A stretch of 64,000 nucleotides of DNA from an uncultured Fretibacterium sp. (GTDB taxonomy: Bacteria; Synergistota; Synergistia; Synergistales; Aminobacteriaceae). Below are positions 18,015 through 27,676 of this stretch, piece by piece; within the stretch, counting starts at the first letter, position 1, and every line of letters starts with the position of its first letter. The DNA lies in the NCBI GenBank assembly GCA_937900285.1, contig CALCEM010000027.1, positions 3,143 through 67,142 of the forward strand, in the 5' to 3' direction. The notes under the pieces are model-generated. The model saw only the letters and a program-made list of their open reading frames with translations, was not told where the DNA came from and did not search any database. A program made the translations under genes and the position numbers.

Positions 18015-19220
18015 TTATACTTCTCCGCTAAGTGCTTGAGCCGAATATTTACGGGTCATTGCTTCGCGTAAAGTCTCCACGAATTCCCGTGCAGTCGGCA
18101 TCGTATCGCTCATTTCTCCATCAACTGAATTTGTGACGTGCATTATTGTTGCGTGTAAAAGTGATTCATAATTTGAAGCCAATGCGTTTATAAGTGACAG
18201 ATGTCTCTCTACAACAGTTTCGGCCATTGTCGGCGAACATTCGGACAAAATTATTAACACTTGCATATCATCAAATTCAAAAATTGTATCTGAAATTCTT
18301 ATGTCCTTTTTTATTAATCTGCAGTATGCTATAAACGCTTCATGATATGGAGTCATATCTTCATCCGGTAATAAATTCGGAAATACTACACGGATCAAAA
18401 CTCCAGTTAATTCACGCTTATAACGTCCAGCCCTGTATAAATCTTCATCGAGCCGTATCAAACCGTAATTATATGTATGTAAACCTGTTTCAGGATCACG
18501 TAACATCATGGCCGAAGCATCGAGCTGTCCATTTTCTTCCGTTTCGTCTGCATCGTCACTGCTAGTCGGCAGAGCTTTATCCTTAAATTCAAAATAATAT
18601 CTTTTGCCGTCATCGAGTTCTTTTCGTGAAATGTCCCAAAATTTTTCGTTTATTTCAACTGAACGACCTACGGGGCTGAAAAAATCTGACACTGGTTTAT
18701 TTAAAATATTTTCTCGCTGAACATCTAAAACTTCCGCCATCTCTTCAGAAATATTTAAAATTATTCCTGCTGAATCAGTTATTACAAATTTTACGGGAAT
18801 TTTTTTTACATCGTTCTCGATTCCGCTGCCAGCTTCCGAAGCGACGTGCGATGATTGATTATAAATTACAACGAGAGCGATCGCACCGCATACAGATAAA
18901 ACTACTCCGAGCCATTCAAACATACGCGTCCCATATGATAAAGCCATCGGACATAAAATAATGCCTTGCGCTAATGCCTGTAACGGTATTAAACCCCCTG
19001 TTAATCCATTCATGTTAAACAAGCCGTATAAAACAGACATAACTATAAATAACATCCAGACCATTGCCCAAATTGACAGGTCTATATCTCCACCAGGAAA
19101 GCCCCCGCCTAAAAGTCTAGCGAGAGCCACCGTTAAAATTGCCATAACTGGAGGAATTGTGAACCAGCCCAAAATATTCGAGCCGGTTTTTTTTATATTG
19201 CTAGCGTTTAAATTATTCAT
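18015..19220 (-). CDS. Membrane-anchored PAS protein with degenerate GGDEF-like domain
   Basis: This 401-residue protein starts with about four hydrophobic helices (residues 15-120). A PAS-like domain (about 143-215, VKFVITDSAGIILNISEE) and an acidic linker follow. The C-terminal module begins DPETGLHTYNYGLIRL and contains RISDTIFEFDDMQVLIIL. These look like the start (DxLTGL) and the centre of a diguanylate cyclase domain, but the GGDEF residues are absent (EFDDM at the site). I infer a signalling or scaffold role without cyclase activity. It sits between the DUF4139 gene and lptF/G on the same strand, which suggests envelope regulation. The family call is tentative. Confidence 0.55.
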   Translation of the reverse strand: MNNLNASNIKKTGSNILGWFTIPPVMAILTVALARLLGGGFPGGDIDLSIWAMVWMLFIVMSVLYGLFNMNGLTGGLIPLQALAQGIILCPMALSYGTRMFEWLGVVLSVCGAIALVVIYNQSSHVASEAGSGIENDVKKIPVKFVITDSAGIILNISEEMAEVLDVQRENILNKPVSDFFSPVGRSVEINEKFWDISRKELDDGKRYYFEFKDKALPTSSDDADETEENGQLDASAMMLRDPETGLHTYNYGLIRLDEDLYRAGRYKRELTGVLIRVVFPNLLPDEDMTPYHEAFIAYCRLIKKDIRISDTIFEFDDMQVLIILSECSPTMAETVVERHLSLINALASNYESLLHATIMHVTNSVDGEMSDTMPTAREFVETLREAMTRKYSAQALSGEV

Positions 19221-19238
19221 GACAGTATAAAATTAAAA

Positions 19239-20846
19239 TTATCTGTATCCGAGTTCTTCGCCTTGAGGATAGGTCAGCGCAAAATCTACAATTATCTCGG
19301 AACTTTTACCAGCCGGAATTTCTAACTCCCAAGTTAATATTTTTTGGGCGCTTAATTCTTTTTGTGCTGGAGTAATTTTTTTAATTTCAAGTTTAATTTT
19401 TTCATCAGTCGGAATCGGTAAACGATCTTTAACAATTATTTTTCTGGTTGAATCCGTGCCGTTGTTGATTATTAATTTATATCCTGAAGTTAAAACTCCG
19501 CTGAACCATGATGTACCAGTTTTTTCGATTATAGGTTCTTTCTTAATTGTAATTTGATCTATATAGCCAAATTCTATTTTATGTTGGGCCTGTTTGGATT
19601 CAGTTAAATTAATTTTTCCAGCTGGACGGCCGTCAATAAATAATTCTGTCATGGCCGGTATTAAACGTTTTGAAGCCGGATCGAGTTCTGCAATTATCCA
19701 AGCATCCCGCCTCAATTCCGGGATTAATAAAATTTTTGCTTCGCTCTTAAAATTGCTGGCTTCATAGAGTTCTATTTCAAGATTTAATTTATTTCCGTCA
19801 CCCGTAATATTTGCTTCCGCCTCAATAACCCAGTCCGATAAAGATTGCGAAACGGTTGGAGCTGATCTCACGGATGACTCTTCAACAGCATACTCATCAA
19901 TTCCTGAATCCATCGCGCTTTTTCTGTAAAGTGCCCTTGAGGAATTTCTCTCACTTCTTTCAACCTCTTCCCTGCGCCTTGAAGCTGCTGGCGGTACATT
20001 TTTGGGTTTAATGAAAACTCTCACGGGTCTCAAATCCGGCGTTGTAATTTTTCCGTACGGGTCTTTTGTGTGTAAAATTATTTCTCCCTCATAATTTAAA
20101 CCAGTTTTCTGAAAAATTTCCGTATACATATGATTTTCAATTTCGCCAGTTTCAGAATTTAAATACATAAAATATTTTGGAGTCCAGCCGGCAAAAGTCG
20201 TAAACGTCTCAAGCGTTACAGTATCTTCAGCTTTACCGGTCACAACGAGTGAATATTTTGCGCGCCCCGGTTTTTTTGGATTATATTCGGATTCGAGAGC
20301 CTCTAAAATTTCGCGCTCGTTCTTTAAATCTTCCTGCAGGTCTCTTAAATCGCTTTCAGTTCTGTAACGTAATTTTTGAGCAGCCGGAATATATTCGAGC
20401 ATATTTTTAGGGTCAGCCTTTTCCGGGTCATAATCGTTTAAAATTTTTATGGTCTGTTCGAGTGAATTTTTACGCGCTTCTAAATCTTCAACGGTTTTTA
20501 TTTGGTCATCGAGTTTGCTTTTTAACTCTTCCAAAAATTCCGGAGTCCATTCCGCGCGGGTTTTTGTAAAAATTTGTACTCCTGCACCGTTGCCACTCGT
20601 TATAATAGTTTTGTCTTCGAGAAATGCGCCAGGTAATTCGGTATTAATTTCTCCGTCGGAATTTGGATAAACTTCAAATGTGAATTTTGCCCCGGACGGA
20701 TAAAAATCAATTTTAGTGATCTTAAACGGTTCATCAGGTTCGGTAATATCTTCAACAGTTATACTCTGAATAACCGCACCATATGAAGCAATTGAAAAAA
20801 TAAAAATTGAAGTTAATATAAAAATTGCAGTTAGGAAATTTCGCAT
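19239..20846 (-). CDS. DUF4139 (mucoidy-inhibitor MuiA-like) exported protein
   Basis: This 535-residue protein has an N-terminal signal peptide (FLTAIFILTSIFIFSIASYG), a DUF4140-like beta segment (FYPSGAKFTFEV near 49-60), a coiled coil at about 110-190, and a long C-terminal beta-rich DUF4139 region ending with EWELEIPAGKSSEIIVDF-like text. The family is exported and of unknown biochemical role. It heads the minus-strand envelope-gene run down to lpxB, with short gaps, and its own start has an SD (AAGGAG) upstream. It is divergent from the flagellar operon. Confidence 0.8.
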   Translation of the reverse strand: MRNFLTAIFILTSIFIFSIASYGAVIQSITVEDITEPDEPFKITKIDFYPSGAKFTFEVYPNSDGEINTELPGAFLEDKTIITSGNGAGVQIFTKTRAEWTPEFLEELKSKLDDQIKTVEDLEARKNSLEQTIKILNDYDPEKADPKNMLEYIPAAQKLRYRTESDLRDLQEDLKNEREILEALESEYNPKKPGRAKYSLVVTGKAEDTVTLETFTTFAGWTPKYFMYLNSETGEIENHMYTEIFQKTGLNYEGEIILHTKDPYGKITTPDLRPVRVFIKPKNVPPAASRRREEVERSERNSSRALYRKSAMDSGIDEYAVEESSVRSAPTVSQSLSDWVIEAEANITGDGNKLNLEIELYEASNFKSEAKILLIPELRRDAWIIAELDPASKRLIPAMTELFIDGRPAGKINLTESKQAQHKIEFGYIDQITIKKEPIIEKTGTSWFSGVLTSGYKLIINNGTDSTRKIIVKDRLPIPTDEKIKLEIKKITPAQKELSAQKILTWELEIPAGKSSEIIVDFALTYPQGEELGYR

Positions 20847-20972
20847 AAAAAAATTACACGCTCCTTTTAAAAAATTAAATATGTTTATTATAATGTATAA
20901 AATAAAAAAATAATTTACGCCCTGTTATAAAATCTCATTTGGTGTAAAATCTAATCTGTTTAAAAATTTTTT

Positions 20973-21000
20973 TTGACGGTGTATATTTTTTTGTGTTAAT
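20973..21000 (+). promoter_or_regulatory. Possible promoter of the flagellar operon
   Basis: TTGACG (20973-20978), a 16-base spacer and GTTAAT (20995-21000) lie about 120 bases before fliE in a 274-base gap. The -10 is imperfect, and no clear sigma-28 or sigma-54 site was found. Confidence 0.3.
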
Positions 21001-21120
21001 CTGAATCGCTGAAAAATTTTAAATTTTTAAATTTGAATTTGAATTTATAAAGCATATCGGAATATAAAATAAATAATTTAGTAAATAAAAATATCTGGAT
21101 GGGAGGCATTTTTTTTACAA

Positions 21121-21459
21121 ATGGATAGCAGCCTATTAATAGATTTCAATGGCACTTACGGTCAGTTTAATGTTAGAAGGGTATACGGTGATGATTATCA
21201 TAGCTCCATCCAGCTACAACAAACAGGCGAAGCCCCGCAGTTGTCATTTGAAAATATTTTGGAGCAGTCATTTAAACAAGTTAATAAATTACAGCTTGAA
21301 GCAGATAAAAAAGTACGAGACCTCGCAATCGGTGACGTAAATGATATTTCAGAAGTCGTCCTCGCAACTTCCAGAGCTGATACAGCATTAAGATTATTAA
21401 TGGAATGCCGCAATAAATTTCTTGACGCATATCAAGCTTTATCACGAATTACAGGCTAA
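21121..21459 (+). CDS. fliE: Flagellar hook-basal body protein FliE
   Basis: This 112-residue protein links the MS ring to the rod. The C-terminal helix pair is conserved: LSFENILEQSFKQVNKLQ, then a segment with AIGDVNDISEVVLATSRADTA-like text, then LLMECRNKFLDAYQ. Length matches the family (100-110). It is the first gene of the operon, 13 bases before fliF. The genes flgB and flgC, which often precede fliE, are absent here. A GGAGG lies 14 bases upstream of the ATG. Confidence 0.9.
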   Translation: MDSSLLIDFNGTYGQFNVRRVYGDDYHSSIQLQQTGEAPQLSFENILEQSFKQVNKLQLEADKKVRDLAIGDVNDISEVVLATSRADTALRLLMECRNKFLDAYQALSRITG

Positions 21460-21472
21460 TAAATAAAATATC

Positions 21473-23047
21473 ATGGAGAATTTAAAACGCTGGTGGAGTT
21501 CGTTTTTAACATTATGGTCATCGTTAAAAGTTTGGCAGAGGATTTCGCTAGTTTTGGCCATAATTTTAATTTTTGCAGTTTTAGGAGGCTTAATATTTTT
21601 TTCAAGCCGTACAGATTTCGAGCCTTTATTTGCTGGTTTGAGCGTTGAAGATCAGGCGGCTATCGTTGATTATTTACGCGAGAATAATATTCAGTATAAA
21701 GTCGATCCCGGTGCAAATGCAATTTTAACGCCAGCTAAATCAGTTTACGAAACTCGTTTAACCCTCGCGCAAATGGGACTGCCTAAGGGTGGCAGCACTG
21801 GTTTTGAAATTTTCGACGATTCAAAAATGGGCATGAGCGAATTTCAGCAAAGAATCTCATATATAAGAGCCATCGAGGGAGAATTATCCAGAACGATCAC
21901 TCAAATGGCTCAAATTGAAGCCGCGCGAGTTAGTGTAGTAATTCCTGAACAGCGGTTATTTTTGGAACAGCAGAAACCATCAACAGCTTCAGTGTTATTA
22001 CATTTGAAGAACGGTGCGAATTTAGGACAAAACCAAGTAAAAGCAATAATACATTTGGTGGCGCATAGTGTAGACGGTTTGAACCCTTCTGAAGTAACTG
22101 TCGTTGATACGACCGGGAGAATTTTATCTGATATGGTTTCGGACAGCATGATTTTATATTCAAATGACGGCAAAAATTCTATTACTAGCGTTCAGCGTGA
22201 ACTCGAAAGACAATACGAGAATGAACTTGAACATAAAATTAAAGTGATGCTCGAACATGTTTACGGACCAGGCAGCGCAGTCGTTAGAGTTAAAGCGGAT
22301 TTGGATTTTGATAAGAAAACTACATCATTTATTGAATATACTCCGAATCCTGACACCGGCACAGGCGTTCCCCGCAGCAATGAACGAATGGAAGAAAGTT
22401 ATACAGGACAAAGCCAGCCAACTGATGGAACTCCGGGAACTACGACAAATATACCAGGTTACGCGATAAATCAATCAACAGCCGAAAGCGAATACAGCAA
22501 AACAACTGCCACAACAAATTACGAAATTACAACCAGAAAAGGCGATCAAACTATAACACCAGGAGGAATTAAAAGGCTGTCAGCTTCTGTTTTAATTGAT
22601 GATCCAAAAGGCGATATTGATAATTTAAGGCTCGAAGAATTGCGTGAAATAATTTCTTCTGCATTGGGTTTAAATACTCAGCGCGGAGACAGTTTAGTTG
22701 TTCGGGCTTTGAAATTTTCTACAGCATTTGCCGACAGCATGGCCGAAGAATTACGGCGCGATCGTATGCAGAGAATAATTTCTGTTGCGGTCGGAATGGT
22801 AACAATAATTTTATTTGCTCTCGGTATGCTTTACTGGTACATAAGAAGAAAACGCGCAAAACTCGCTGTACAGGAAATAGAAGCAGAAGCAAAGAAAGTC
22901 CCGACCATTCAAGAAATGTTAACATCGCCGGATTTGTTAGCGTTTCAGGGTGAAATGGCTGTGTTAGAAGAACAGTTAAAAGCTTATGCGAGAAATCATC
23001 CTGAAGAAATTGCAAATCTCGTTAATGAATGGCTGTCAGCAGATTAA
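21473..23047 (+). CDS. fliF: Flagellar MS-ring protein FliF
   Basis: This 524-residue protein forms the membrane ring on which the flagellum is built. A first transmembrane helix (ISLVLAIILIFAVLGGLIFF, residues about 24-43), a periplasmic ring-building domain (FEPLFAGLSVEDQAAIVDYL) and a second helix (IISVAVGMVTIILFALG, about 437-453) are followed by a cytoplasmic FliG-binding tail. It is slightly shorter than E. coli FliF. The gene order fliE-fliF-fliG is canonical. Confidence 0.95.
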   Translation: MENLKRWWSSFLTLWSSLKVWQRISLVLAIILIFAVLGGLIFFSSRTDFEPLFAGLSVEDQAAIVDYLRENNIQYKVDPGANAILTPAKSVYETRLTLAQMGLPKGGSTGFEIFDDSKMGMSEFQQRISYIRAIEGELSRTITQMAQIEAARVSVVIPEQRLFLEQQKPSTASVLLHLKNGANLGQNQVKAIIHLVAHSVDGLNPSEVTVVDTTGRILSDMVSDSMILYSNDGKNSITSVQRELERQYENELEHKIKVMLEHVYGPGSAVVRVKADLDFDKKTTSFIEYTPNPDTGTGVPRSNERMEESYTGQSQPTDGTPGTTTNIPGYAINQSTAESEYSKTTATTNYEITTRKGDQTITPGGIKRLSASVLIDDPKGDIDNLRLEELREIISSALGLNTQRGDSLVVRALKFSTAFADSMAEELRRDRMQRIISVAVGMVTIILFALGMLYWYIRRKRAKLAVQEIEAEAKKVPTIQEMLTSPDLLAFQGEMAVLEEQLKAYARNHPEEIANLVNEWLSAD

Positions 23048-23071
23048 AATTTAAAAAGGGAGGTGCGTTAA

Positions 23072-24088
23072 ATGGCAGTCGCAAAAGATAAAGAATTATC
23101 GGGCCGCGAAAAAGCTGCGATATTATTAGTTTCACTCGGCAGTGATGTAGCTCCGGAAGTTTATAAGAAATTGGACGATGCTACGATCGAAATGATCACG
23201 CTCGAAATTGCAAATTTAAAAAAAGTTCCGCCCGACGTTAAATTAAAAGTTTTGAAAGAAGCTCAGGAAATTTTAATGGCACGCGAGTTCATGGCACGCG
23301 GAGGAGTTGATTACGCCCGTGATGTTTTGGAACGAGCACTCGGCCCGGAACGCGCACAAAGTTTACTGGACAGAATTACTGCAAGCTTACAGGTCAGGCC
23401 GTTCGATTTCATGAGACATACTGACGCAGCTCAAATTTTAGGATTTATTCAGAACGAACATCCGCAGACAATTGCGTTAATTTTGTCATATCTCGAACCG
23501 CAGCAGGCAGCTATGATATTAAGCGGATTGAGTCCGATAATGCAGGCCGATGTAACAAAACGTATCGCAAATATGGACAGAATTACACCGGAAGTTTTAA
23601 GAGAGGTCGAGAGAGTGCTTGAACGTAAATTAAGTAGCGTAATGGGTCAAGACTTTACGGTCGCCGGAGGTATTGATGCGGTCGTCGCGATCGTGAACAG
23701 CACTGACAGAGCTACGGAACGGAATATTATGGAGTATCTCGAAGAAAATGATCCGGAACTCGCTGAAGAGATTAAAAAGAGATTATTTGTATTTGAGGAT
23801 GCTATGAGACTCGATGACAGATCGTTACAGAGAGTTTTACGCGAAGTCGATTTAAAAGAATTGAGCCTGGCTTTAAAAGGTGCGAGCGAAGATTTAAAAG
23901 CGAAATTTTTCAAAAATATGTCCAAACGTGCCGCAGAAATGTTGCAGGAAGATATGGATTTTATGGGGCCTGTACGCGTTAAGGATGTTGAAGAGGCTCA
24001 ACAAAAAGTCGTAAACGTTATAAGGAGTCTGGAAGAACAGGGCGAGATCGTTATTGCAACTGGCGGAGGAGACGAACTGGTTGTCTAA
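23072..24088 (+). CDS. fliG: Flagellar motor switch protein FliG
   Basis: This 338-residue rotor protein transmits torque from the stator and sets rotation direction. The middle-domain signature NEHPQTIALILSYL is near residues 129-142. The C-terminal torque helix FVFEDAMRLDDRSLQRVLREVD-type region, with its charged residues, is near 242-262. AAEMLQEDMDFMGPV follows. A GGAGGT SD is 7 bases upstream. Its last 8 bases overlap the TTG start of fliH. Confidence 0.96.
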   Translation: MAVAKDKELSGREKAAILLVSLGSDVAPEVYKKLDDATIEMITLEIANLKKVPPDVKLKVLKEAQEILMAREFMARGGVDYARDVLERALGPERAQSLLDRITASLQVRPFDFMRHTDAAQILGFIQNEHPQTIALILSYLEPQQAAMILSGLSPIMQADVTKRIANMDRITPEVLREVERVLERKLSSVMGQDFTVAGGIDAVVAIVNSTDRATERNIMEYLEENDPELAEEIKKRLFVFEDAMRLDDRSLQRVLREVDLKELSLALKGASEDLKAKFFKNMSKRAAEMLQEDMDFMGPVRVKDVEEAQQKVVNVIRSLEEQGEIVIATGGGDELVV

Positions 24089-25049
24089 TCATAGAGTTTT
24101 CAGGACTGTAAGACTTCTGGATCAGACCGTTAAAATTGGAATTCTCGAAAAGGAGATCGAAAACGAAAGCGCAAATAATAATAATAATAATAAATCTCCT
24201 GAACGTGATTCAGTTAAGGCTGAAAATTTTAAAAGTTCTCAGAGCAATAACGATATTAAAAAAAGCGATTCCGATGGGATTAAGCCGAAAATAAAAATTC
24301 AGACTGATCCCGAAATTTTAAAACAAATTGAATTATTACAGGATAAATTAGCAGATGAAGAATTAAAAAACGTTGAATTAACCGAAGCCAAAAATAAATT
24401 GGAATCCGAAATTAACGGCGTGAAATTAGATTACGAAGGCAGAAAACGCGAACTCGAAAACAACGCCGCAGCTAACGCGAAAAAAATCGCTGACGAAGCT
24501 AAAAATAAAGGTTACGATGACGGATTTAAAAAAGGCCATAAAGAAGGAATCGATAAAGCACGCAAAGAAATTGAAAAGGAATATTTAAATAAATTCGCCG
24601 ACCTAATGAAAATTATTGACAACGTCGGGGATAATTTGAACGAAAAATTTACAGAACTTGTAAAATTAAATCAGCCTAGATTAATTCGCGTTTGGACCGA
24701 AATGTTACGCAAAATGTTAAACAGACAGGTCGAATTAAATCCCGATACTATAGACGATGTTTTAACGGAATTATTGACGAGGTTAAGCGATAAAAATCAA
24801 ATTATTATTTACGTTTCACCCGATGACGCTAAACATTTAGAGGCCGAGATCGATACGAAATTTCAGGAAGTTTTACGCGGAGTTAAGCGACTGGAAATTA
24901 AATCAGATAAAAGCGTCGACCCCGGCAGTTGCATCGTTGAGACTGGACTCGGAGTATATGACGCAAGATGGAAAACTCAAATGTCTCAAGTTGAAAGCGT
25001 CGTAAATAATATTTTTCAACAGATGATAAAAGATGAAAAAGACAACTGA
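24081..25049 (+). CDS. fliH: Flagellar assembly protein FliH
   Basis: This 322-residue protein binds and regulates the export ATPase FliI. The start is a TTG at 24081, 10 bases after GGAGGA and overlapping the fliG stop; the frame itself extends to 24054. The N-terminal NHRVFRTVRLLDQTVKIG is followed by a low-complexity region with six Asn in a row (an AAT triplet repeat at 24174-24191), a coiled coil, a KNKGYDDGFKKGHKEGIDKA glycine-repeat helix typical of FliH, and the C-terminal domain (VSPDDAKHLEAEI, DPGSCIVETGLGVYDA). It overlaps fliI by 17 bases. Confidence 0.88.
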   Translation: MSNHRVFRTVRLLDQTVKIGILEKEIENESANNNNNNKSPERDSVKAENFKSSQSNNDIKKSDSDGIKPKIKIQTDPEILKQIELLQDKLADEELKNVELTEAKNKLESEINGVKLDYEGRKRELENNAAANAKKIADEAKNKGYDDGFKKGHKEGIDKARKEIEKEYLNKFADLMKIIDNVGDNLNEKFTELVKLNQPRLIRVWTEMLRKMLNRQVELNPDTIDDVLTELLTRLSDKNQIIIYVSPDDAKHLEAEIDTKFQEVLRGVKRLEIKSDKSVDPGSCIVETGLGVYDARWKTQMSQVESVVNNIFQQMIKDEKDN

Positions 25050-26472
25050 AAAAAAACAGGAAAAACAGGAAAAAAATATTAAACCGCCGAAAAATTCAAA
25101 GCCAGATAAAAATAAAAATCAAGTTCACGAAATAGAAATTGACGAGCCTAATTTATTCCAAATGTTTGCGGTTGATTTATTGCAGGTTCCTCTTGTGAAA
25201 ATCAACGGGAAAATTGTTCAGGTCGTTGGTTTGGTTGCAGAATCTCAAGGCCCGGATGTAAAAATCGGTGATTTATGTCATATACAATTCAGAGATGGCT
25301 CGCACGAATTAGATGCGGAGGTCGTAGGATTTCGCGAGGATAGAGTTTTATTAATGCCGCTCGGAGCTTTAAACGAAGTCGGGCCGGGCTGTGATGTAAT
25401 TTCAACAAATAGACCGCTTGAAGTTCCTGTCGGTAATGCATTGCTCGGAAGAGTTCTCGACGGTTTAGGGAATCCGATCGATGATAAAGGCCCAATTATT
25501 GCCGAAGATTTTTATCCGTTATATGCAACACCTCCGCACCCTTTGCGCCGTAAAATGGTCGACACTCCTTTATCTGTTGGGGTTCGAGTTGTTGACGGAA
25601 TGTTGACGCTCGGAAAAGGTCAGCGAATTGGAATTTTTGCAGGTTCGGGCGTTGGGAAAAGTACACTGCTCGGAATGATGGCGCGTTATACAACAGCAGA
25701 TGTAAATGTAATTTCTCTGGTTGGTGAACGTGGACGCGAAGTCCGGGAATTTATTGAGCGAGATCTCGGCCCTGAAGGTTTAAAACGTTCGGTGTTAGTT
25801 ATAGCGACTTCGGATCAGCCTGCTTTAATTCGTTTGAAATCGGCCATGACTGCGACAGCTATAGCAGAATATTTCAGAGATCAGGGAAAAGATGTTTTAT
25901 TAATGATGGACACTGTTACGAGGGTTGCACGCGCTCAACGTGAAATCGGTCTGGCAATTGGTGAGCCTCCTGCTACTAGAGGTTACACGCCTTCAGTTTT
26001 TGAGATGCTGCCGAGATTGTTGGAACGCGCTGGAGCTGGAGAAACCGGGAGCATAACCGGAATTTATACGGTTTTAGTCGATGGCGATGACATGAACGAA
26101 CCTGTAGCGGATAATGTTCGGGGAATTTTGGACGGTCATATTGTTTTGTCGCGTAAAATTGCGGCGAGGAATTTTTATCCGGCGGTGAGCGTTTTGGATA
26201 GTGTCAGCCGTGTAATGCCGGTTTTAGTTTCGCGTGAACATTTGGATGCAGCCGGGCGCGTTAGGGATTTATTAGCGACTTATGCGGAGTCCGAAGATTT
26301 AATAAATATTGGTGCTTATAAATCCGGCTCAAATCCTCGCGTTGACTGGGCGTTAGAAAATATGTCGGATGTCAGAAATTTTTTATCTCAGCGCGTTGAA
26401 GATCACACAACTTTTGAAGAGACTGACAACAGATTATTAAATATTGCGAAATATCCGGAAAATATAAATTAA
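25033..26472 (+). CDS. fliI: Flagellar export ATPase FliI
   Basis: This 479-residue F1-like ATPase energises flagellar protein export. Walker A is GSGVGKST near residues 201-208 and Walker B is DVLLMMDTVTRVARAQ near 288. The VGERGREVREF and GEPPATRGYTPSVF motifs are diagnostic of the FliI/YscN family. The N-terminus carries an extra Lys-rich stretch of about 30 residues before the conserved core. The start codon lies inside the end of fliH, so the pair is probably translationally coupled. Confidence 0.95.
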   Translation: MKKTTEKKQEKQEKNIKPPKNSKPDKNKNQVHEIEIDEPNLFQMFAVDLLQVPLVKINGKIVQVVGLVAESQGPDVKIGDLCHIQFRDGSHELDAEVVGFREDRVLLMPLGALNEVGPGCDVISTNRPLEVPVGNALLGRVLDGLGNPIDDKGPIIAEDFYPLYATPPHPLRRKMVDTPLSVGVRVVDGMLTLGKGQRIGIFAGSGVGKSTLLGMMARYTTADVNVISLVGERGREVREFIERDLGPEGLKRSVLVIATSDQPALIRLKSAMTATAIAEYFRDQGKDVLLMMDTVTRVARAQREIGLAIGEPPATRGYTPSVFEMLPRLLERAGAGETGSITGIYTVLVDGDDMNEPVADNVRGILDGHIVLSRKIAARNFYPAVSVLDSVSRVMPVLVSREHLDAAGRVRDLLATYAESEDLINIGAYKSGSNPRVDWALENMSDVRNFLSQRVEDHTTFEETDNRLLNIAKYPENIN

Positions 26473-26635
26473 TATAAATATAGATTAATAAATTTTTATC
26501 TGTAATAAAATCATTTCGGAATGTAAAATTTTATTCAGGGGTTCACGATATTTATTATAAATTTATAAATTAATTTGATCCTCACGAATATTTTTATTAT
26601 TTTTGTCACGCAAATTTTAAAAGGAGGCTAATTAA

Positions 26636-27097
26636 TTGCAGGAAAGAATTTCAAGATTCAACAGAATTTTAAAGATCCGCGAAGATTACAGACGGGACGA
26701 GCAGGCCGTTTTAGCTTCTGAACGCAACGAGGAACGACTTGTATTAAATCAGCTGGACGTGTTAGCAAACGAAAAAGCTAAAGCAATAAAAGATTTTAGC
26801 AGGACCGGCGAGAAAGTTTTATCAAGTAATGAATTATGGTTTCAGCGTCAATTTATTTCTGCGATTGATTCTGACATCTCAAAGAGCAATGACTCATTAA
26901 AAGATGTGCGCACCAGAATAGCAGGGACTGAAGCGAGACTTGTAGAACGTCATAAGGACGTGAAAATTATGGAGACATATATTGATCATTTGAAACAGAA
27001 TGATTTTCAGGAAAATTTATTACTCGAACAAAACGAACTCGATGACGTTGCTACGATGCAATATTCAAGAATAAGATTAACGAACAGGAGAAATTAA
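26636..27097 (+). CDS. fliJ: FliJ-like flagellar export chaperone
   Basis: This 153-residue, almost entirely helical coiled-coil protein begins RISRFNRILKIREDYRRDEQ, the usual FliJ pattern, and lies directly downstream of fliI as FliJ does. It should couple FliI to the export gate. The start is a TTG at 26636 with AAGGAGG 8-9 bases upstream. A 163-base gap separates it from fliI, unusually long for this operon. The gap contains only a weak promoter-like pair (TTGATC at 26575, TATTTT at 26598). FliJ proteins are poorly conserved, so the name rests on context plus pattern. Confidence 0.75.
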   Translation: MQERISRFNRILKIREDYRRDEQAVLASERNEERLVLNQLDVLANEKAKAIKDFSRTGEKVLSSNELWFQRQFISAIDSDISKSNDSLKDVRTRIAGTEARLVERHKDVKIMETYIDHLKQNDFQENLLLEQNELDDVATMQYSRIRLTNRRN

Positions 27098-27102
27098 AAA
27101 AA

Positions 27103-27672
27103 ATGCCCGGTGCAGATTTATCAGGAATGCAAAGAGTTTTAGGACGCATCGAAGAAATAAAAACTCAAACTACAGCGGCTTTCAGAAATGCTCAAACAAT
27201 TAACGGCGATCCAGGAAAAAATAAATTTATTGATGTCCTGAACAAGGCAAAAAACTCAGTTAAACAAGTTGCTTTATCAAATAAAACGAGTTACGAAGAA
27301 TTAAAAGAAGTTATAGACAAATACGCCGATAAATATAACATGGATCAGGAATTAATTCGCGCGATGATTCAAGTTGAGTCCGGCTGGAACACTGATGCAG
27401 TTTCAAATAAAGGCGCACTCGGTTTAATGCAGTTAATGCCGAAAACTGCCGCAATGTTAGGCGTGAATCCAAATGACCCAATACAAAATTTAGAGGGCGG
27501 AATAAGATACATTTCAGATTTAACCGATAAATATAGAGGCGACATTGAAAAAGCTTTGGCAGCTTATAACGCTGGTCCGGCTCGTGTTGATTCGGGACAA
27601 ATTCCTGAAGTGTCAAAACGTTATGTAAAAAATATCATGTCGATATATAACAAATTAAGGAGTGCCAGTTAA
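27103..27672 (+). CDS. SLT-type lytic transglycosylase in the flagellar operon
   Basis: This 189-residue protein has a helical N-terminal part and a C-terminal SLT domain from about residue 80. The catalytic Glu is in AMIQVESGWNTDAVS, followed by GALGLMQLMPKTAAMLGV and the AAYNAGPARVD motif. It cleaves peptidoglycan glycosidic bonds. No signal peptide is obvious, so export may use the flagellar apparatus. The position between fliJ and fliK suggests that it opens the wall for the rod, as FlgJ does in Enterobacteria. Confidence 0.88.
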   Translation: MPGADLSGMQRVLGRIEEIKTQTTAAFRNAQTINGDPGKNKFIDVLNKAKNSVKQVALSNKTSYEELKEVIDKYADKYNMDQELIRAMIQVESGWNTDAVSNKGALGLMQLMPKTAAMLGVNPNDPIQNLEGGIRYISDLTDKYRGDIEKALAAYNAGPARVDSGQIPEVSKRYVKNIMSIYNKLRSAS

Positions 27673-27676
27673 AAAA

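Noticed and set aside
24174..24191. AAT triplet repeat in fliH as a phase-variation switch
   Set aside because: Triplet changes only add or remove Asn and do not shift the frame.
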